Origin: an uncultured Sphingomonadaceae bacterium
Lineage (GTDB): Bacteria > Pseudomonadota > Alphaproteobacteria > Sphingomonadales > Sphingomonadaceae
Length of the DNA: 63,570 nt
Assembly (NCBI GenBank): GCA_947258815.1
Contig: CAMYJW010000026.1
Span: forward strand, 1-63,570
Direction of reading: 5' to 3'
In this document: in pieces, positions 26,833 to 35,809 of the stretch
How the letters are laid out: the number at the start of each line of letters is the position of its first letter
Position numbering within the stretch: position 1 is the stretch's first letter
Position numbers and translations under genes: made by a program
The notes under the pieces: model-generated
Told to the model about the DNA's origin: nothing
Databases searched by the model: none
The model's input: only the letters and a program-made list of their open reading frames with translations

Positions 26833-27120
26833 ATGTCCGCCTATCTGATCGTCAATGCACGGATCGAAGATGAGTCCCGCTTTGCCGAATATGTCGATGC
26901 GGTTCAGCCGGTTATCGCTGCGCATGGCGGCAAGCTGATCGGCCGCGCCGCGCCGCCGCTGGTTCTGGAAAGCGAATGGCCATGGCAAACGGTGGGGATC
27001 GTCGAATTTGCCTCCATGGAAGCGGGCGAGGCATTCTGGCATTCGCCCGAATATCAGGATGTAAAGCGGCTGCGCGAAGGCGCGGCGCAATTTCAGGTCG
27101 TGCTGGTTCCCTCAATCTAG
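26833..27120 (+). CDS. DUF1330 family small protein
   Basis: A 95-aa ferredoxin-like (dimeric alpha-beta barrel) protein. DUF1330 features: AYLIVNARIEDESRFAEYVDAV at the start, AAHGGKLIGR in the middle, and ESEWPWQTVGIVEF..MEAGEAFWHSPEYQ. ATG 26833 follows a GGGGAGCG site. Function of the family is unknown; the fold is shared with small monooxygenases. Confidence 0.88.
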   Translation: MSAYLIVNARIEDESRFAEYVDAVQPVIAAHGGKLIGRAAPPLVLESEWPWQTVGIVEFASMEAGEAFWHSPEYQDVKRLREGAAQFQVVLVPSI

Positions 27121-27262
27121 CACCTGTCTCTGGCCAGCACATGACTCTAGCTGACATCTGACCCTAGCGTTTGGCGGGTGAAGCCTGATCGCAATCGCCG
27201 ATATGCCGGTGTATCAAGGCAATAGTGCGGCGCAAGACCGTGTGTTCCCTCAGGAGAGCTTG

Positions 27263-29452
27263 ATGCGTGAAGTAAAGTCGTTCTGCCGTTTTTGTCTGCC
27301 GTTTTGCGGCACCACCGTCACCCTTGATGAGAGCGGCAAGGTGCACAAGGTGCGCGGCGATCGCGATGATCTGATGACGAAGGGCTATGCCTGCATCAAG
27401 GGGCTTGAGGCTTCGGCCGCCTATTACGCCAAAGATCGCGTTTTGCAGCCCTTGAAGCGCCAGCCCGATGGGTCTTTCGCGCCGATTGATCTGGAAACCG
27501 CGCTTGATGAAATTGCCGGGAAAATCCGCGAAATTGCTGCGCAGCATGGCGGCGAATCCATCGGGGGTTTTCGCGGTTCGGGTTCGCTGCTGAATGCGTC
27601 GGGCACCAGCATGTTGCCCGCATTCCTGACCGCGCTTGGTTCGCACAAGCATTTCACAACTTTTACGATCGATCAGTCCGCCAAGGCGGTGACGATGGGC
27701 CGCATGGGTTTCTGGAATGCGCCGCGCCATCCGTTGCACGATAGCGATGTGCGCATGATGTTTGGCGCCAATCCGCTGGTTTCGCTCACCACCAGCAATT
27801 TTGACATGACGAACCCGACCAAACGGATGAAAGAGGCACGGGCGCGTGGCATGAAGCTGATTATCATTGATCCGCGCCGCACCGAAACCGCGCAATATGC
27901 CGATGTGTTTCTCCAGCCCTATCCCGGTGAAGACCCGACAATCGCCGCCGGGCTGATCCGCATTATCCTGAGCGAGGGCTGGGAAGATGCCGATTTCTGC
28001 GCGCGCCATGTTGCCGATATGGATGGCCTGCGCGCGGCGGTTGATCCGTTCACGCCAGACTATGTGGCGCAGCGCGCCGGGGTTGGCGCCGCCGATCTGC
28101 GCGCGGCGGCACATCTGTTTGCGGTGGAGTGCAAGCGCGGCAGCGCGGCGGCGGGCACGGGGCCAAGCATGTCGCCGCATTCGAATCTGTCCGATCACCT
28201 GATCGAGACGCTCAATGTCATTTGCGGGCGTTATCAGCGCGAGGGAGAGCATGTTATCAACCCTGGCGTGCTGCGCGCGCGGGAGCCTAAGCGGGCGCAA
28301 GTCGTCCCAGCCGGGCGCTGGTGGGATCATGGCTTTAAAAGCCGTATCGGCGGCTATGGCATGATCGGCGATGAAATGATGGCCGGCATCATGGCAGACG
28401 AAATTCTTGAGCCGGGCGAAGATCGCGTGCGTTGTTTCATCAGCCACGGTTCCAATCTGGCAAACATCATGCCCGATCAGCGCAAAACGGTGCGCGCGCT
28501 CCAGTCGCTCGATCTGCTGGTCAATATCGATCCTTTCATGAACGAAACCTCGCGGCTGGCGCATTACATCTTGCCCACCAAGATGGGCTATGAGCGCGCC
28601 GACCTGACGATGTTCTATTATGAGAGCCTCTATACGCAGCCTTATGCCCGTTACACGCCAGCTATTGCGGCGGTGCCCGAAGGGTCTGAAATCGTCGATG
28701 ACTGGGAGATTTTCTGGGGCCTTGCCAAGCGGCTGGGGCTGGAACTGACTTATGACGGGGTGCCGCTGGATATGAGCGAAACGCCGACCACCGACAGCCT
28801 TCTGGCGATTGTCGCGCGTCATGCGCCGGTGCCGTTTGAGGCAATCAAGGCGCAGGAACTGGGCGGCATTTTTGAAGGCGAGCTGCAATATGTAGAGCCG
28901 GCGCAGGAAGGGCATGAAGGGCGCTTTTCGCTGATGCCAGAAGATGTTCGCGATGAATTGCAGCAAGTGCTGGCAGAGCGCACCACCCATGGCGCCTATC
29001 GCAGCAATGGCAAAAGTTTCACCCACCTGCTGACCGCCCGGCGCATCCGCGATGTGCAAAATTCAGTGCACCGCAATGTGCCAGCGATCCGCAAGCGCAT
29101 GCCGTTTAACTATGCCTATCTTCACCCCGATGATCTGGCGGCGCTGGGCGTTGATGATGGTGGACGGATTGAAATCAGTTCGGATGCAGGGGCAATCCCG
29201 GCCGAAGTGAAAGCCGATGAAACCGTGCGGCCCGGCGTTATTCAGATGACCCATGGCTGGGGAAGTCTGCCCGGCAAGACAGACTATGATCGCGATGGCG
29301 CAAACACCGGATTGCTGATCAGCACCGATCGCGATCTTGAACCGATCAATGCCATGCCGCGCATGTCATCGGTTCCGGTAAATCTGCGCGCCCTGCAAAC
29401 AGGCGCTGGAGCCGCGCGCGAAACCCACGCGCGCATTGTGGAAGTGCAGTGA
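27263..29452 (+). CDS. Molybdopterin oxidoreductase (formate dehydrogenase-like)
   Basis: A 729-aa DMSO-reductase superfamily protein. The N-terminal [4Fe-4S] site is C8-x2-C11-x3-C15 with a fourth Cys at 44 (KGYACIKG). Molybdopterin-binding regions follow (DPRRTETAQYADVFLQPYPGEDP; SHGSNLANIMPDQ) and the C-terminal dinucleotide-binding domain has LHPDDLAALGVDDGG and THGWGSLPG. No Cys is seen at the usual molybdenum-ligand position; the segment reads FTIDQSAKAVTMGR, so the ligand may be Ser, Asp or absent. No twin-arginine signal, so probably cytoplasmic. Substrate unknown. A four-helix membrane protein gene follows 103 bp downstream. Confidence 0.88.
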   Translation: MREVKSFCRFCLPFCGTTVTLDESGKVHKVRGDRDDLMTKGYACIKGLEASAAYYAKDRVLQPLKRQPDGSFAPIDLETALDEIAGKIREIAAQHGGESIGGFRGSGSLLNASGTSMLPAFLTALGSHKHFTTFTIDQSAKAVTMGRMGFWNAPRHPLHDSDVRMMFGANPLVSLTTSNFDMTNPTKRMKEARARGMKLIIIDPRRTETAQYADVFLQPYPGEDPTIAAGLIRIILSEGWEDADFCARHVADMDGLRAAVDPFTPDYVAQRAGVGAADLRAAAHLFAVECKRGSAAAGTGPSMSPHSNLSDHLIETLNVICGRYQREGEHVINPGVLRAREPKRAQVVPAGRWWDHGFKSRIGGYGMIGDEMMAGIMADEILEPGEDRVRCFISHGSNLANIMPDQRKTVRALQSLDLLVNIDPFMNETSRLAHYILPTKMGYERADLTMFYYESLYTQPYARYTPAIAAVPEGSEIVDDWEIFWGLAKRLGLELTYDGVPLDMSETPTTDSLLAIVARHAPVPFEAIKAQELGGIFEGELQYVEPAQEGHEGRFSLMPEDVRDELQQVLAERTTHGAYRSNGKSFTHLLTARRIRDVQNSVHRNVPAIRKRMPFNYAYLHPDDLAALGVDDGGRIEISSDAGAIPAEVKADETVRPGVIQMTHGWGSLPGKTDYDRDGANTGLLISTDRDLEPINAMPRMSSVPVNLRALQTGAGAARETHARIVEVQ

Positions 29453-29555
29453 TCCGGCGCTGGCTTGCCCGCCGCATTCTGGATAAAGCCGCTCGCACAA
29501 GAAATCGCGCGCAAAAGATTGGACACAAGGTGCGTGCAGGGGAAGGGGCATTCGC

Positions 29556-30050
29556 ATGAGACATGCAGCAAGAAATTTGTTGATCCACGGCCTTTTTGTG
29601 CTGACGGCGGGGATGTTGTTGGGCTTCGTTTACATGGTGTTCCTTGTTGGCGCGCTCGATCTGCGGCCTTTGCCGCTCAACGTGCAGATCGCGATGCCAG
29701 GAACAGAGCACGGCTGGCGCGTTGCGCATGTCGGCTCTTTGATAAACGGAGTGTTCGCCGTCGCGCTGGCATTTGCGCTTGATAAGGCGGGCCTTGAACC
29801 GCGCGCGCGCGCGTGGGCGGGGCGGCTTATCATCTTTGCCATCTGGGTGAATGTTCTGTTCTATATATTGGCCAATTTCGCACCCAACCGGGCGCTGAGC
29901 TGGAACGCCAATCAATATGGCGAAGCCAGCGCTGCGGGTATGATCGCATTTGTCCCTGCTGTTTTTGGCACGCTTTCCGCAGTTGTCGGCGTGGTGATGA
30001 TCCTGCGTGGCGTGCTGCGCAGCAGGGCCGAGGGCGACGTGGCTGACTGA
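29556..30050 (+). CDS. Four-helix membrane protein, styrene-oxide-isomerase-like
   Basis: A 164-aa protein with four membrane helices at about 7-30, 58-80, 88-110 and 128-150. The second helix starts with WRVAHVGSLINGVFAVALAFAL; a His followed by an Asn-Gly pair in that position resembles the styrene oxide isomerase family. A later NANQYGE motif also fits conserved loops of such proteins. The match is by eye, so function is tentative. It may be co-expressed with the molybdoenzyme just upstream. Confidence 0.55.
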   Translation: MRHAARNLLIHGLFVLTAGMLLGFVYMVFLVGALDLRPLPLNVQIAMPGTEHGWRVAHVGSLINGVFAVALAFALDKAGLEPRARAWAGRLIIFAIWVNVLFYILANFAPNRALSWNANQYGEASAAGMIAFVPAVFGTLSAVVGVVMILRGVLRSRAEGDVAD

Positions 30051-30098
30051 AGTTTGGGACAGAGCGGCCGGTTGCGGTTTGCGGTGGACGCGAGTTGA

Positions 30099-30317
30099 TC
30101 AGCCGTATTTCCCGGCATATTGTTTGGCGAACGCCGGATAGTCGCGGTTCCAGCAAAATTCGCACCAGCCGGTTCCCTCGGTGCCATCCATTTCAAAACT
30201 GGCGGTGATGTGCCAGCGCTGTTCGGCCCCCAATAATGCGGATTGCCAAACGATGCCTGCCGTTTCGCCGTTCAGGCAGGGACGTTTTGCCCTGATGATG
30301 TCCCGCGCGCCGGCTTC
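30099..30317 (-). pseudogene. Orphan reading frame, possible gene remnant
   Basis: An uninterrupted 72-codon minus-strand frame with protein-like composition: RPCLNGETAGIVWQSALLGA, then HITASFEMDGTEGTGWCEFC, and YPAFAKQYAGKYG at the end. It has no convincing start codon, begins right after tandem stops, and overlaps the acyltransferase 3' end in another frame. The CLNG and CEFC cysteines could be a metal or disulfide pair. It may be the C-terminal remnant of a decayed gene or a real small protein with an atypical start. Confidence 0.35.
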
Positions 30318-31309
30318 TCATCAGATGTCTGGTCATCGGATATCTGGTAGGAGCCAAACCTGAAGCCGCCCCCCAGCAAGGTTGCCAAAGCGAACAGCAG
30401 CGCTAGGCCCGTTACAAGGGGGACACCGGCCAGCCTTGCTACATCGAGCACGGGCAACTGCAATGCGTAGAGTGGATAGGATATCGCACCCAGCCACGTG
30501 CCGAAACGTCCGCCCCGGATCGAAAGACCTGCGGCGATGAGCGCGGGGCAGGCAAGCGCGATAAAAGTGATGTCGAACATCCAGCTGTCCGGCCCCTGAA
30601 TATCGATCCCGGCCAGCTTTGCGCCAATGAAAACGGCCGGGAGCGCCAGGATCGTCAGGGTTGGCGAAAGCTTAAGCACTTCCCTGTCCTGAAGCGTTCG
30701 GCACAAGACAATGCCGATACAGTATGGAAACAGCACACGCGGGAAACCGCCTAAAAAGTTGCCCGGTCTGGGGCCGAGGTGCATGTGCCCGTTGTTGATC
30801 GCCAGGATCAGGGCGATAATCCCCGCTGTCACTGCGATGGCAAGAATATGCCCGGTGCGCAGCCGGAACAGGATCAGCGCGTGAACGGCATTGGCGATAA
30901 GCTCAAACAGCAGCGACCAGACGACGATATTGAACGGAAACAGAAACTCGCTGGTGAAGCTGGGAATGAACAGAAGTGTGGAGGCGAACTCCAGGCCCGC
31001 AAGCAGGGGAGGGTGATTTCTGAGCATTGGCAGCGCGATCAGGGCGCCGATCGCAACCATTGGCCAGAGCCGCCAGAAACGCTTTTTCAGGAATGCGCTG
31101 GCGGTGAGGCCGGTTTTCAGCCTGTGCTCATAGCATCTGGCCATCACATAGCCGGACAGCATGAAAAAGAAATCGACCGCAAGATACCCTTTGTCCAGCT
31201 TGGGCAGGACGGGCCAGTAGGACGGCAGATGATAGACAAGGACGATGGCCGCAGCCACGCCGCGCAGCGCGTCAAGTCCGGTCAGGCGTGAGGCGATCGA
31301 TCCGCTCAT
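30272..31309 (-). CDS. Acyltransferase 3 family membrane protein
   Basis: A 345-aa integral membrane O-acyltransferase of the type that modifies surface polysaccharides or lipids. The hallmark start is LTGLDALRGVAAAIVLVYHL, with the essential His in the first helix, followed by KGYLAVDFFFMLSGYVMARCYEHRL. About ten membrane helices follow. The last 20 residues, after GGGFRFGSYQ, are hydrophilic and look appended. Stands alone; substrate unknown. Confidence 0.9.
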   Translation of the reverse strand: MSGSIASRLTGLDALRGVAAAIVLVYHLPSYWPVLPKLDKGYLAVDFFFMLSGYVMARCYEHRLKTGLTASAFLKKRFWRLWPMVAIGALIALPMLRNHPPLLAGLEFASTLLFIPSFTSEFLFPFNIVVWSLLFELIANAVHALILFRLRTGHILAIAVTAGIIALILAINNGHMHLGPRPGNFLGGFPRVLFPYCIGIVLCRTLQDREVLKLSPTLTILALPAVFIGAKLAGIDIQGPDSWMFDITFIALACPALIAAGLSIRGGRFGTWLGAISYPLYALQLPVLDVARLAGVPLVTGLALLFALATLLGGGFRFGSYQISDDQTSDEKPARGTSSGQNVPA

Positions 31310-31442
31310 TGCATGGCGATACCATTAACCGTGTTTCCATGCGGTTAATTGGCCGCGGTGTTAAGCCGCTGGCGAGAATGCGGAATTGTCACGCGCAGAT
31401 TAAAATTTGCGCCTGTTGGCATGACTGCGCGTGTCGTTTGAA

Positions 31443-32483
31443 CTATCCCCGCACCAGGCCCAGCGCATCGTATGCGGCGGCCAGTGTTGGCCGGGCGAGT
31501 TCGCGGGCCTTGAGCGCGCCTTTGGCAAGGATCGCGTCAAGCGATTCGCGATCCTGTTTCAGTTCCACGAAACGCGCGTTGATGGGGCTAAGTTTTTCAA
31601 CCAGAAGCTCACCTAAAGCGGGCTTGAACTTTCCGAATCCTTCGCCGCCAAACTCGGCCAGCACGCCGGCTACGGTGGTTTCGCTCATCGCTGCATAGAT
31701 GCCGACAAGGTTTTGCGCTTCGGCCCGACCTTCCAGTCCCTTTTCCTCGCTGGGTAGCGGTTCGGGATCGGTTTTGGCCTTCTTGATCTTCTTCATGATC
31801 GTGTCGGCATCGTCGATCAGGTCAATGCGGCTCATCTCGGAAGGGTCGGATTTGCTCATCTTGGCGCTGCCGTTGCGCAGGCTCATGATCCGGGCGGCAT
31901 CGGGCGGGATGATCGGATCGGGCAGGGTGAAGACGCCCGGTACTTCGCTGTTTTCGTCGGCATAGCCGGGCACGAAATCGTTGTTGAATTTCTGCGCGAT
32001 GTCGCGCGCCAGTTCGAGATGCTGTTTCTGATCCTCGCCCACGGGAACATGCGTGGCCTGATAAAGCAGCACATCTGCGGCCTGCAAAACCGGATAAGTG
32101 AACAGCGCGATCGATGCGCCTTCGCGGTGCTTTCCGGCCTTGTCCTTGAACTGAGTCATCCGGTTCAGCCAGCCCATCCGCGCGGTGCCGGTCAGCAGCC
32201 ATTGCAGCTCTGCATGAGCGGGAACCTGCGCCTGATTGAACAGGATCGAACGATCCGGGTCGACCCCGCAGGCAACCAGCGCGGCAACCATTTCCAGCGT
32301 GCTGGCGGTAAGCTGAGCGGGATCATGCGGCATCGAAATCGCGTGAAGATCGGCGAGGAAAAACAGACATTGCCCCCCGTGCGATTCGATATCGTCCTGC
32401 ATCCGCACCCAGTTGCGGATCGCCCCCAGATAATTGCCGAGATGAAGATTGCCGGTTGGCTGGATGCCCGAAACGATGCGCAT
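31443..32483 (-). CDS. trpS: Tryptophanyl-tRNA synthetase
   Basis: A 346-aa class I aminoacyl-tRNA synthetase. The HIGH-equivalent is NLHLGNYLGA near the N-terminus and the KMSKS loop is SAKMSKSDPSE. ATG 32483 gives the family start RIVSGIQPTGNLHLG. It lies downstream of murJ on the same strand, separated by a large inverted-repeat element. Confidence 0.97.
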   Translation of the reverse strand: MRIVSGIQPTGNLHLGNYLGAIRNWVRMQDDIESHGGQCLFFLADLHAISMPHDPAQLTASTLEMVAALVACGVDPDRSILFNQAQVPAHAELQWLLTGTARMGWLNRMTQFKDKAGKHREGASIALFTYPVLQAADVLLYQATHVPVGEDQKQHLELARDIAQKFNNDFVPGYADENSEVPGVFTLPDPIIPPDAARIMSLRNGSAKMSKSDPSEMSRIDLIDDADTIMKKIKKAKTDPEPLPSEEKGLEGRAEAQNLVGIYAAMSETTVAGVLAEFGGEGFGKFKPALGELLVEKLSPINARFVELKQDRESLDAILAKGALKARELARPTLAAAYDALGLVRG

Positions 32484-32595
32484 GTGTGGTGCCCTGAAAC
32501 AAAGGTTTGCGCGCCAATACGTGGCTTTGGGCCAGTTTGGCAATGCGAAGTGTTTTGTTTGGTGTGGCCATCACGGATTTAATGAGCTTGTGGCA

Positions 32596-32776
32596 GAGTC
32601 TTTGTCCAGCCTGACGGCTGGATGCGGTTCCGGCCCGACTCCCCCGGCCAACCACCCGATACAGGTTACCTGTAGGTTCTCGGGTGGTTGGCCGGGGGAG
32701 TCGGGCCGGAACCGCAAGGCCAAGACGGATGTCTTGGCCGCACCAAACAAAGACTCGCCGCATCCAGCCGTCAGGC
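32596..32776. repeat. Giant hairpin element A
   Basis: Three nested perfect inverted repeats: 36-bp arms at 32624-32659 and 32680-32715; 19-bp arms at 32609-32627 and 32758-32776; and GAGTCTTTG/CAAAGACTC at 32596-32604 and 32748-32756. The 20-nt loop contains a small palindrome ACAGGT-T-ACCTGT. A further hairpin GGCCAAGAC/GTCTTGGCC lies in the right part. It shares long near-identical blocks with element B, in opposite orientation. It sits between murJ and trpS. Confidence 0.92.
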
Positions 32777-32789
32777 CCGAAAAACCCGC

Positions 32790-34364
32790 TTATCCCTGCC
32801 GCTTCATCAGCTGGTTCACTGTCGCGCGGTTCAGCACGCCGAGCAGCACTGCGGCGATCAGGAACACCGCTCCGCCAAGCGTCACCAGCGCGATCACCGC
32901 GCCGATCCGCTCCAGCACGGTTCCGGCATAATACCCCGCGCCATATGGCATCGCATACCACAGCGCCGCGCCCATCACCGCAGCGGCGATCATGATCCGG
33001 GCGATGCGCCCGGCAACGCGCGCGGTGAGGTGGTAATATCCCTTGCGGGCAAGGATAATGTATAGCAGCGCGCAGTTGGTCCACGCGCCGATCGCGCCGC
33101 CCAGCGCAAGGCCAACGACCCCAAGGCGCGGGACCAGAATGAGATTGGCGATAACATTGATCACCAGACCCGTCGCGGCGGTGTAAACCGGGGTGCGCGT
33201 GTCTTTGCGCGCAAAGAAATTGGGCACCAGAACCTTGACCAGCACATAAGCGGGCAGGCCAACGACCAGCGCGGAAACAACTGCGCCGGTGCTCATCGAA
33301 TCGGCGAATGTGTATGCGCCGCCGGTGTAGAATGCGCGGGTGAAGGCGCTGCCCGCGATATAAAGCGCAACGGCAGACGGCAGCGTCAGCAAAAGGCACA
33401 GTTCCACCGCGTTTGATTGCAGGCGAAACGCGCCATCGGCATCGTCGTTGGCAATAAAGCGCGAGAGCGTGGGCAGGATCGCGGTGCCCAGCGCAATGCC
33501 GATAATGCCAAGCGGCAACTGGTTCAGCCGGTCTGCCATTGCCAGAAAGGTGATCGATTTATCGGGCAGGGTGGCGATGAAGAACAAGTCGATAAACCGG
33601 CTGATCTGGTAAACCCCCGCGCCGAAAATGGCCGGCAGGACCAGAATGCCCAGTTCCTTCACGCCTTTGGTGAGGCGCGGCATCCTGAGCGACATCGAAA
33701 AGCCAGACCGTTTTGCCCAGAACGCCAGCCAGAGGAGTTGGAACAGCCCCGATGCGCTGACCGCGATGGCCAGCATCTGGCCGGTGGCTTCGCGCGCTTC
33801 TTCGCCGTCGCCAAGGTTTGCGCCTGCCACCAGCGCGGTGATCAGGCAGATGTTGAGCATGATCGGCGCTGCCGCCGCAGCAGCAAAGCGCGACATGGAA
33901 TTGAGCACCGCAGCAAACAGCGTCGCGAGGCTCATCAGCGCAAGATAAGGGAAAGTGATGCGCGCCATCAGGATGGCAAGCGAGAACGTGTCGGCATCGG
34001 CTTCCAGCGCGTCGCTGGCGAACAGCCCCATGATCCACGGCATCACGATCAGCGCCAGCGCGGAAAACACGATCAGGATCGGGATCAGAACCGCAAGAAT
34101 TTCTTCGGAAAAACGGCGCGCATCGGAAAGATCGCCGCCCTCTTCCTTGTAATGCCGGTTGAACAGGGGAACGAACGCCTGCGAAAACGCCCCTTCGGCA
34201 AACAGACGGCGGAAGATGTTGGGCAGCTGGAACGCAAGCTGCCAGGCATCGGCAACGCCGCCCGCACCCAGCACGCGGGCCAGCAGAATATCGCGCGCAA
34301 AGCCGAACACGCGGCTGACCATGGTGAGGCCGCCGATCGTTCCGACGTTTTTGAGAAGGCTCAT
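32790..34364 (-). CDS. murJ: Lipid II flippase MurJ
   Basis: A 524-aa MOP-superfamily membrane protein with about 14 helices that flips lipid II to the periplasm. The start KNVGTIGGLTMVSRVFGFARDILLARVLGAG is the MurJ/MviN signature. Later motifs include FRRLFAEGAFSQAFVPLFN and GLPAYVLVKVLVPNFFARKDTRTPV. It is 23 bp after secB on the same strand. Confidence 0.97.
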   Translation of the reverse strand: MSLLKNVGTIGGLTMVSRVFGFARDILLARVLGAGGVADAWQLAFQLPNIFRRLFAEGAFSQAFVPLFNRHYKEEGGDLSDARRFSEEILAVLIPILIVFSALALIVMPWIMGLFASDALEADADTFSLAILMARITFPYLALMSLATLFAAVLNSMSRFAAAAAAPIMLNICLITALVAGANLGDGEEAREATGQMLAIAVSASGLFQLLWLAFWAKRSGFSMSLRMPRLTKGVKELGILVLPAIFGAGVYQISRFIDLFFIATLPDKSITFLAMADRLNQLPLGIIGIALGTAILPTLSRFIANDDADGAFRLQSNAVELCLLLTLPSAVALYIAGSAFTRAFYTGGAYTFADSMSTGAVVSALVVGLPAYVLVKVLVPNFFARKDTRTPVYTAATGLVINVIANLILVPRLGVVGLALGGAIGAWTNCALLYIILARKGYYHLTARVAGRIARIMIAAAVMGAALWYAMPYGAGYYAGTVLERIGAVIALVTLGGAVFLIAAVLLGVLNRATVNQLMKRQG

Positions 34365-34387
34365 GGTGGTGGAGCCTGCCGCTGGTT

Positions 34388-34924
34388 TCAGGCGTTGCCG
34401 ACCGGCGCGCCTTCACCGTCCGCATCGCCCTGCGCGGCGGCTTGCTGTTCCGCCATCTGCTGCAGATAGAGCCCGTTGAAATCGATGGGATCGAGCATCA
34501 GCGGTGCATAACCGGCATCGCGCGCCGCATCGGCAACGATCCGGCGGGCAAACGGAAACAGGATGCGCGGCGCCTCTGCAAACAGGAACGCGTGTGCGTT
34601 GTTGTCATCAAGATTGCGCATGCCGACCAGCCCGGCATAGGCAAGATCGATGACGTAGGCGGTGCCCGATTCGGTTTTGGCCGAAGTGATGATCTTCAGT
34701 TCGACCTCGTGAATATCGTCTTCGATGCGCTGCGCGGCGATGTTGAACTGAACGTCGATCTGCGGCGCTTCCTGCCACTGAAAGCTGGCAGGCGCATTCG
34801 GATTTTCAACCGAGAGATCCTTGACATATTGCGAAATAATTCCCGCGGAAGGGGCGGTATCCTCACCATTGCCTTCGCTGCCCAGTTTGAGATCGGAAAT
34901 GACGCTGCCTTCTTCTTCGGCCAT
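34388..34924 (-). CDS. secB: Protein-export chaperone SecB
   Basis: A 178-aa tetrameric export chaperone. Family motifs: QYVKDLSVENPNAP near residues 32-45, then DVQFNIAAQRIEDDIHEVEL and FAEAPRILFPFARRIVADA. The final block FNGLYLQQMAEQQAA matches the SecB C-terminus. It forms a probable operon with murJ. Confidence 0.97.
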   Translation of the reverse strand: MAEEEGSVISDLKLGSEGNGEDTAPSAGIISQYVKDLSVENPNAPASFQWQEAPQIDVQFNIAAQRIEDDIHEVELKIITSAKTESGTAYVIDLAYAGLVGMRNLDDNNAHAFLFAEAPRILFPFARRIVADAARDAGYAPLMLDPIDFNGLYLQQMAEQQAAAQGDADGEGAPVGNA

Positions 34925-35102
34925 GATCGGAGCTTTCGATTAGAATTGCGGGATATTTGACGGCGCGCCTAGCATCACCGGAGGTTCGACGCAAATTCAT
35001 CAAACCACCGAAAAAAGTGCCCGGATCGGCCAATCAGGCGTTGTTCATTTGTAAACCTTACCTAAGTGGGGTTATGATAGATAAACCGTTCCCCGCGGCA
35101 AA

Positions 35103-35798
35103 ATGAATGGACCTGTTGGCGTGACTGTCGAAATCGTGATTCTGGCAATGATTGCAGCCTTTCTGGGCTTGCGGCTTTATTCTGTTCTCGGCCGCCGTGC
35201 CGAACATGAGGAAGAGCCTATTCAAGGCCGGTTTGACGGGCCTGCCGCGGGCGAGCACACGCCGCGTGCGCCTGCGCCGCAGAACAATGAAGATCGCCCC
35301 GCGTTGCAGCCTTATCCGGGCAGCCGCGATTTTCCGGCGGCAACGCCAAGGGTGGAACGCGGCCTGCGCGAGATCGTCGGCGCTGACAGGCGGTTCGATG
35401 CGTTTGCCTTCATGGATGGCGCCCGTGCGGCCTATCGCATGGTGCTTGAAGCCTTCTGGAAGGGCGACAAGGAAGAATTGCGCCACTTGTGCGATGCCGA
35501 AGTCTACGAAAGCTTTGCCGGTGCCATCGACGCGCGCGAAGCGGCAGGCGAAACGCTGGACAACCGGCTGGTGCGCATTGAAGAAACAACGATGGTTTCG
35601 GCCGGATACGAAGCACCGATGGCGCGCATAACTATCCGGTTCCGTGCTGATATCGCCGCTGTCACGCGCGATGCCGATGGCAATGTTATCGCCGGATCGC
35701 TCGACGATGCGATTGAAGCCAACGATGTCTGGACGTTTGCCCGCAACATCAATTCGGCCGATCCTGACTGGCTGCTTGAAGCGACCGACGAGGGCTGA
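35103..35798 (+). CDS. Tim44-like domain protein
   Basis: A 231-aa protein with an N-terminal membrane anchor (VEIVILAMIAAFLGLRLYSVLG), a Pro-rich linker, and a Tim44/TimA-type domain from about residue 90 (FDAFAFMDGARAAYRMVLEAFWKGD and following). In alphaproteobacteria such proteins sit next to secB and mltA and resemble the membrane-binding module of mitochondrial Tim44. Divergent from secB by 178 bp; followed by mltA after 11 bp. Confidence 0.9.
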   Translation: MNGPVGVTVEIVILAMIAAFLGLRLYSVLGRRAEHEEEPIQGRFDGPAAGEHTPRAPAPQNNEDRPALQPYPGSRDFPAATPRVERGLREIVGADRRFDAFAFMDGARAAYRMVLEAFWKGDKEELRHLCDAEVYESFAGAIDAREAAGETLDNRLVRIEETTMVSAGYEAPMARITIRFRADIAAVTRDADGNVIAGSLDDAIEANDVWTFARNINSADPDWLLEATDEG

Positions 35799-35809
35799 GG
35801 CCCTTGTCC

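Noticed and set aside
27164..29059. A 631-codon minus-strand open frame
   Set aside because: It is antisense to the molybdopterin oxidoreductase; its composition (His/Arg/Gln-rich) is that of a shadow frame in GC-rich coding DNA.
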